Shown here in pieces: positions 58,178 through 64,000 of a stretch of 64,000 nt of DNA (the stretch's first letter is position 1; every line of letters begins with the position of its first letter). The position numbers were made by a program, and so were the translations under genes. The notes under the pieces are model-generated. The model made no database searches. It had not been told where the DNA came from and saw nothing but the letters and a program-made list of their open reading frames with translations. The DNA comes from Pseudopithomyces maydicus (taxonomy: Eukaryota > Ascomycota > Dothideomycetes > Pleosporales > Didymosphaeriaceae). The stretch is from positions 1,488,001 to 1,552,000 of the forward strand of contig JANTUC010000006.1 in assembly GCA_026873275.1 (NCBI GenBank), given 5' to 3'.

Positions 58178-59854
58178 GATTCAAGTATTCTTTTGGATTT
58201 TTGGAAGCAATAAAAGGTGTAGGTTGAAATTTTCACCACCAGCTTTCACTCTCTGGGGAGAGATATTCTGGGGCTTTGAAGGAGGACTACATAGTTGTGG
58301 AAAGGTACGAGACCATATCAAGGTGAATGCTACCATGTCCCCCTATGACGCACATTGTCTCTCCGAACCATCATGGAACGGACTTGGCAAAGTCCGCATC
58401 CGTTGAGATTTCGCCTCTTCAGCTGTTTGTATTCGTTGATACCTATCTGTGTGGCTACACGTAAACAGAGCATCGAGGTGTGGTTGCACATAAGCATGAC
58501 CAGGCGTCCGTGCTGGGGTCGTATCGGTCACAATCTGACGACCTCGGGGCCAACCGGATCATGTGACGCAACGCGTACCTGTGTATGATATGCGCCTCTT
58601 TGTTTCATCGAATAACGGCATTCCATTATAGACAATGTATTAAAAGCCACTCGTACATCTCCACCAGTTACCTTCTCCCATAATATCCGGATGTTGCACG
58701 GAGTACACGTTCAAGAATTGCCTGGGTCACGATCCCACCATCATGGTAGACGGGCTGACTCCTCCCGTACGACACGGAGCTGGCTGCAGATTCTCGCGTG
58801 GGTGCGTACTATGTTCGGCGCAGCGCTCCTTCCGTACGCCCACGCGGAGATCGGGGGCGAAGGATTTATCAATTACCCTGTCCAACCAAGGCATTGTTGT
58901 TGAGCGTTCCGAGGAGTTCGGTCTACCCGAGCATGTGTTGTCCATGGCTGAACCTTGGTGACAAGCTGTGCCTGCAGAATATGCCCTGAACCACCATAGT
59001 GGTTGAGGTCTAGGCCATGCCCAGCATACCCAACAGTCTTGTCAGCTGGTGAACCTGCGTCCGTTACTGTTTATCGTGATTGTCTTGGTACAGCTCGGAA
59101 CCTGCTGCCGGCACATCGGTATCTCGACAGGAACTGCGCGCCTCACAGCCATAGATATGCGGTTTGATAGCTAACTTCTTCCCTAATGTACCAAAAAGCT
59201 GAAGTGAAGGTCTCTGACAAAGGAAAATGTGCATCGACGTAGCCAACCGTAGTAAAGAGCGAGAGATGCAAGCGCAAGTGCTTACAAAAGGTCCAATCTT
59301 GTACAAAGAATAACTCTCGAGCCCGAGAGATTCAAAACACGCAACGACAAGAAAGCCATTCCAAAATATATGCGCCTGGACAGTCCTGTCCCCCAGTGAT
59401 ACAAACGCCCCATGTCCTGCGATGCAAGGGAAATCGATCATGTACAGTAGCCCTGTCGCTTGCGCCCTTAAAGAATGTTGTGGCACCCAACAGGACAAAA
59501 CGCTAACAAAATGTATAAACAAATGTATGATTTGGTACGTTGGTGTCGTGTCAATTGTGGGTGAGTTCGTGATGAGCTGCGCCACAGACGTCCGCTTTAC
59601 GTGCCGTGGCATCTCGTTCCGGTCTAAGCTGCGCAACATATATCGTCAGGTTCAATGTCGGATTTGATAGTCATAGGCGACTCATACCAACTTTTTTTCT
59701 TACAACCGCGCGCTCGTAGAAACCTATGCTCCACCCACGCAATGCGAGCGTGGGGGCGGCGGTTCTAAGAGGCAGGAAACCTCGGTCTCCCTAAATCCTG
59801 CTTCATGCACGACACGCGAGCATGCTTCATTCGGAGTGGTAGCTGTGGACGTTC
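58178..59854. other. intergenic region
   Basis: Holds the promoter of the MFS gene and the 3' end of the FHA protein gene. The 191-codon minus-strand frame at 59064-59639 has no family or splice support and I do not call it. Confidence 0.5.
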
Positions 59855-62081
59855 TCATCTATCAACTTTGGGATAGTTGTTGAGCCAAGCCATAACAGCC
59901 ACACCTAATGCTACCACCGTGAGCATTGAAATTGCCGGTGTGCCATGATGAAGTGCTAGCTCATTGCGGTTGGTTCGTGTCGCCAAAGCCTGGGATGTTT
60001 TCTTGGACGTTTCGGCATCGTCATGCTCGGCTGGTCGACCATTCTGAACAATCTTCCGCAAGACCGTACCGTTGTTCTCCTCATCTACACCTCTCTCATT
60101 AATGATGGGAATCTCACCCTCTTCTGCTGTCTCGCCTTCCAGACTACGATCGGCCTCTGTTGTCTCCAGCTGCGTGGATCCGCTTCGGCTTCGGCTGTGA
60201 CGCTTGCTGGCCATTTTGGCATTATCATTACGGATGGTCTCAATCATCTCTGCTAGGCTCTTCCGGTCTGCCTCTGCAGTTTCTGCACGCTGGCGATATT
60301 TGTCCATCTGGATCTTCATTTCATTCATCTCAGACACCATGGTATCGAGACGTTGCTGAAGGCGTGTCGTGGCAACATCAGCAAGATCAGAAGATGGAGA
60401 GCCATTAGCAATGACGGTCTCAGTCTCATCGGTATCATCTTCGGTTTCCATCTTGTCCGTCTCACCATTGACCATTTGTGGGTCTGTAGCCAGCCGCTCG
60501 CGCTCCAGCCGGTTGGCTCTTTCTTCGGCATCTTCTCTTGCACGCCGCTCTTCCATCAGCATCGCTTCAAGGTCCCTGAGTCGGGTGCTTTGTGTCTCAA
60601 TCTCCTTCCTAGCGGTCTGCAAAGCGTCGTTCAATGTAGACATCTGGACGTCTGATCGTACAGGCGAGCCCATACTCTTGAACTTCTCGCTGTCAATTCT
60701 CTTCAAAGACGGGGCATCCGGCTTCTCGGGTAGCGGCTGCTGTGGTGGAGGTGCCGGCGGGTCGGAAAATCTCGCTTTGAGGTTCAAATCCTTGATGGGT
60801 GAGATTTTGGTCGAGTTTATAGGCGAGTTCCTGGTCGATTCTTTCTTCGAATCTGCAGAAAGGATAGCGCTGATATAAGAATGGGTCTGTTGCAAATCTT
60901 GAGACTGCTGGCGTGCAGCCTTGATCTCCGTCTTGACCAAATCAGTTACTATCCACAAAGGGTTCAGCGCGTGAACTTACATTCAACTTTTTGACCACTT
61001 GCTCCATGGTGATGGGCTGCAACCAGAAATTAGGGTGCCGCGGCTGCTGCATCCCGCCCATGCCGGTTCCCATAGCGGCGGGTCCTGCCAGACGCTGATT
61101 GTTGATTGACCCTTGGCTCGGGGTGCGACCTCGCATGTTGGCCATCTGCTGCTGACCACCTGGGCCTACCATGTTCGACAGCTGTTGGCCATCCATGTCG
61201 CCAAAGTTGAGATCGACCATATTCCCACCGGCGTTGGAATAAATACCGGCATGCTCGACGCGTGCGGCAACCTTGTGGTGCACTATGGTCTTCTGGTCTT
61301 CGCTCACGATATCGATGCCTAGTTCCAGCATATCCTGTTCGCGTAGCTCGTGTGGATCGGAGTCGCGGTTCTCTTGCGACAGCCGTTGGCCGTTAACAAA
61401 GGTTCCATTGGACGACTTGACGTCGCGGATCCATATCTTGCCGTTGCGATCGGCCCAGATCTCAGCGTGCTGACGGGATAGAACCTTTGAGTCGAAATAG
61501 CCGTTCTGCGGCGTTGGGATTGTCTTGTTGTTCGTCTGTCGGCCGATGCGGAGGACTTCTGGGAAGAAGGGCACTGTTATGGTCTTGCGCTCGAAAGTGC
61601 CATTCATGGGAACAAGGTAAAGGAGGGCCTGGGCTTCCTGCATCGGGGGCCGTGGTGTACCGTTGGGTTGCGATTGAACAGAGCCGTTGAGCTGCGACGG
61701 CAGCGGGGCGGGTTGCGCGTGTAGCTGGGTCATGGCGGCGGTGGCAGAGGGGCCCTGGCTAGGCGAGGTAAGAGACTGGGGGCGCGCGTTTGCGATGCCG
61801 ACGACGGGTTCCGTTTTGGTCGCAGGCCATAACCCTCTTGGCGCCTTTTTCCGTGCGGCCCAGGTGGAGGCGTCGGCGGGCGGTGCCGCAGCGACGCCGT
61901 TGGTCTGCGAGGATGAGGCGGATGAGATGGTCGAGGTCGATGAGGCCTGGGACGACAGCGACGAGGACGAGTTGGAGCGTTGTGCACTCTTCCGCGGCAT
62001 GTACATCCTAAAATCGTCGCTCGCAGCTCCGTTGGGTTGGCTACTCCATCTCTGGAACACTGGCTGGGCAACTGCAGTCAT
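59855..62081 (-). CDS. FHA-domain, tail-anchored SLMAP/PRO45-like STRIPAK protein
   Basis: Two exons (62081-60981, 60931-59855) with a 49-nt intron whose branch site is TAACTGAT give 725 aa. The start is the ATG at 62081. A Ser/Pro-rich N-terminus precedes an FHA domain at about 175-250 (VLRIGRQTNNK, SRQHAEIWADRNG, SSNGTFVNG), which binds phosphothreonine. Then the conserved HPNFWLQPITMEQVVKKLN segment, coiled coils (ARKEIETQSTRLRDLEAML, MNEMKIQMDKYRQRAETAEA), and a C-terminal helix, AISMLTVVALGVAVMAWLNNY, a tail anchor. This order matches SLMAP in animals and PRO45/Far9-10-type proteins of the fungal STRIPAK complex, which controls fusion and sexual development. The orthology label is from domain order, not a tree. 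Confidence 0.85.
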
Positions 62082-62895
62082 CACAGTGAAGGTGCGGCGC
62101 TCGCTACCCGAGCAGAATGATGCAGGCGCGGGTGAGGACGTGCCGTCGCCCTTCCTTCATGCAAGCCCGTGGCTGTTGTGTGGTGGTTGCTCTCACGGGC
62201 GCTCGGTGGGGAGGGGCCCGCAGCACGACGCACGGCGGCAGAGCAGCAGCGGCGGCGGCGGCGGCGAAGGCGACAGCGGTGCAGTGCAGTGCAGTGCGTG
62301 TTGGCTCAGGCACGCATGGGCTGTGCGAGGGCCTCGGGGGCAGGGGCGGGTGGTGTGCGTTGCCGGGGCGTGTCGTGTGCTTTTCGAAGGGGAGAGCCCG
62401 TGCGACGCTGCAGTCGTCGTCGCTGTCGGGACGATGGAGGGATCGAGACAGGCGCGAGCCGGGCGTCGGTGGGAGGCGTTGGCAGCGGTTGGCCGTGTGC
62501 TGTCCGCGAGATGCACGGTAACGATGTGTTCGAGAAGCGGATGAAGTGATCCCTTCTCCACACACTGCTCCGAGCGCTGACTGGCCCACGCGAAACGTGA
62601 TCAGCTCCGGCCCAAAGACGGCGCTGGTCGGGCAGACAACGCGACGGCGTTGGATGGCAGCAAAAAGCGTAGATGCTCTATAGCTGCTGCGGGCATGCGA
62701 TGGCATGTTTCTCCCTTCCACATTCCGGGCGTGCTCGTTGTGGCCTCGTGTCACGTGACATTTGTTGCGGGCACCTGCACCTGACGGACCGATGGACGGC
62801 GCTAATACCCTACCAACCTCGATGTAGGACCATTGGACAACAACTTGAGCTCCTCCAACCTTGCCTCTCCACACGCACCAAATACCCTCTTCACC
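62082..62895. promoter_or_regulatory. divergent promoter region between the FHA gene and MGR2, with simple repeats
   Basis: Divergent starts leave this region for both promoters. It includes a CGG repeat at about 62249-62266 and three GCAGT units near 62280-62295. Several GC-rich frames on both strands are artefacts of the composition. Confidence 0.55.
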
Positions 62896-63387
62896 ATGCC
62901 AGTTCCCGTTGGAGCAGTGCCCCAGGGGCAGTCGACCCTCGACAAACGTGCGCCACCACTCTCCGCCTCCGCTAAAGCTTTGCTAACAGCATGCAGTCAA
63001 GATGGGTGGCATGATGGGCGGGTCTGTAGGCCTGATCATTGGCTTTATTTTCGGTTCGCATTGCCTTCTACTCTTCTCTGCTGTTGGCATAGGTCTAACA
63101 AGCTCAGGTTTCACCAACATTGTGCGCTATGGTCCGGGTCCCAACGGCATGCTTCGAACACTCGGGCAGTACATGATGGGCTCAGCAGCTACCTTTGGGT
63201 ATGTGCATATGTCTGTCGCATGAACCCCGCTAAACAAATTCTGCGCAGATTCTTCATGGCCATTGGCACAACAATCCGCACCGATAGCTCTCCAATCGCC
63301 GCCGAAGCCTTCGCAAAGATCCACAGACGGCCAATGATCTTGCCGCGCCAATACCAGTACCCCAGATCGACCCGGGAGGAGAACTAG
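62896..63387 (+). CDS. MGR2: MGR2/ROMO1-like TIM23-complex subunit
   Basis: Four exons (62896-62947, 62997-63053, 63108-63198, 63249-63387) with short introns give 112 aa. The pattern is that of Mgr2/Romo1: KMGGMMGGSVGLIIGFIFG, a second helix, TNIVRYGPGPNGMLRTLGQYMMGSAATFG, then FFMAIGTTIRTDSS. Both helices carry glycine repeats. Mgr2 couples Tim21 to the TIM23 translocase and controls lateral release of proteins into the inner membrane. Length and motif order fit the family. The C-terminus after FAKIHRRPM is variable, as expected. Confidence 0.9.
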   Translation: MPVPVGAVPQGQSTLDKRAPPLSASAKALLTACSQDGWHDGRVCRPDHWLYFRFALPSTLLCCWHRSNKLRFHQHCALWSGSQRHASNTRAVHDGLSSYLWVCAYVCRMNPAKQILRRFFMAIGTTIRTDSSPIAAEAFAKIHRRPMILPRQYQYPRSTREEN

Positions 63388-63894
63388 AAGGAGAACACAC
63401 ATACGGCTCAGTGTTTAGAAAGCAACTTGGGCTTTTAGCACGTGTAAAATAGTATGGGTACTGTGCAAACCATCGTGTAAAAATAAGAGCTGGCAAACGT
63501 TTGGGACAAACACACCCGTGTCTACGCATAGGACATGCGCTTGTCTCATAATAGTCAATATAAAATCCCGGAGCATTGCGCCTTCATTCCCGCTGTCATG
63601 GTCGTCAACACAATTAGTTTATTGTGTCTTTGTTGCATTCAACTTCGGCGTTTTCAAAGCAAAATTTGAGTACGCGTTCTCATCCTTTCAACCGTACTAG
63701 GCATCCTTCAGCCGCTTGAACACGGCCTCGAACAATACCGTAAATAGCCCCTCTTTAATTCTTTCAACACTTTGTTCATCCTTACTTATTTACAGTTCCC
63801 TTCATTGAAACGCTTCGGCATACCTCCCTACAAGATCAATCTGAATACTCAGTAAAAGCCATCGATCAGACATACCCAACTTTACACTGCAACC
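63388..63894. other. intergenic region
   Basis: 3' side of MGR2 and upstream of a possible gene at the right edge. Nothing named. Confidence 0.6.
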
Positions 63895-64000
63895 ATGAGT
63901 CACCATTGCGGAACTTCCTATAGGGCCGCCAAGCCTTGTTCGGCTCGATCGAATGCACCGAAGACTACAATTTCCAGAGAGACTCCTAAGGGAGAATCGT
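63895..64000 (+). CDS. possible start of a gene running off the right edge
   Basis: An ATG at 63895 opens a frame that stays open to the window end (MSHHCGTSYRAAKPCSARSN...). A pyrimidine-rich leader and CAACC before the ATG fit a start. Only 35 codons are visible, so no function can be given. Confidence 0.35.
   Translation, partial: MSHHCGTSYRAAKPCSARSNAPKTTISRETPKGES

Noticed and set aside
59064..59639. A 191-codon minus-strand frame in a gene-poor region
   Set aside because: No motifs, no splice structure, mixed composition; probably chance.
61687..62544. A 285-codon plus-strand frame
   Set aside because: Antisense to the SLMAP/PRO45-like gene in its first half and promoter sequence in its second.

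Overview
This window is nuclear DNA of a filamentous ascomycete (Pezizomycotina). The gene families resemble those of Dothideomycetes such as Pleosporales, but this is an impression, not a computed placement. Introns are short (about 45-65 nt, GT...AG, CTGAC/CTGAT-like branch sites). Genes sit on both strands without operons. Families typical of filamentous fungi are present: a PTH11-like rhodopsin-domain protein, an Srs2-type helicase, a SLMAP/PRO45-type FHA protein, an NLR-like NACHT protein and DUF4360-like secreted proteins. No viral, bacterial or transposon block was recognised.

Layout. 0-1.2 kb: 3' part of an Srs2-like helicase with a PCNA-binding (PIP) box. 2.2-3.7 kb: rhodopsin-domain membrane protein. 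5.0 kb: an intron-containing tRNA-Ala(AGC) with a Pol III terminator. 7.1-8.9 kb: divergent GFA-family and molybdopterin synthase large-subunit genes. 10.0-10.5 kb: AIM11. 12.0-12.6 kb: small secreted Thr/Lys-rich protein. 14.0-20.9 kb: transporter-rich block (two MFS transporters, a small unknown gene, an APC amino-acid permease). 22.3-25.7 kb: divergent Rab5-type GTPase and Sac1 phosphoinositide phosphatase, both in membrane traffic and phosphoinositide biology. 27.7-29.7 kb: MIC60 of the mitochondrial MICOS complex. 31.9-36.6 kb: a secreted protein and a long coiled-coil protein. 37.8-42.1 kb: a large NACHT-TPR-zinc-finger NLR-like gene that is disrupted. 42.6-55.7 kb: zinc-ribbon-like unknowns, a signal-peptide/GPI-type protein, a short-chain dehydrogenase, a NIF3-like protein and a MARVEL protein. 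56.3-58.2 kb: DHA1-type MFS transporter. 59.9-62.1 kb: SLMAP/PRO45-type protein. 62.9-63.4 kb: MGR2/ROMO1.

The most striking property is a set of single-base losses. At least eight genes stay readable only if one base is restored, nearly always in a run of four to six G or C: the helicase, molybdopterin synthase (twice), AIM11, one MFS transporter (twice), the small gene at 18 kb, the NLR-like gene, the zinc-binding protein at 43 kb (twice) and NIF3. I saw no comparable single-base insertions. Homopolymer under-calling in the assembly is the simplest explanation, although true decay is possible for the NLR-like gene, which also carries an in-frame TGA. Exon-intron models were read by eye from splice sites and reading-frame continuity. 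No search was run.
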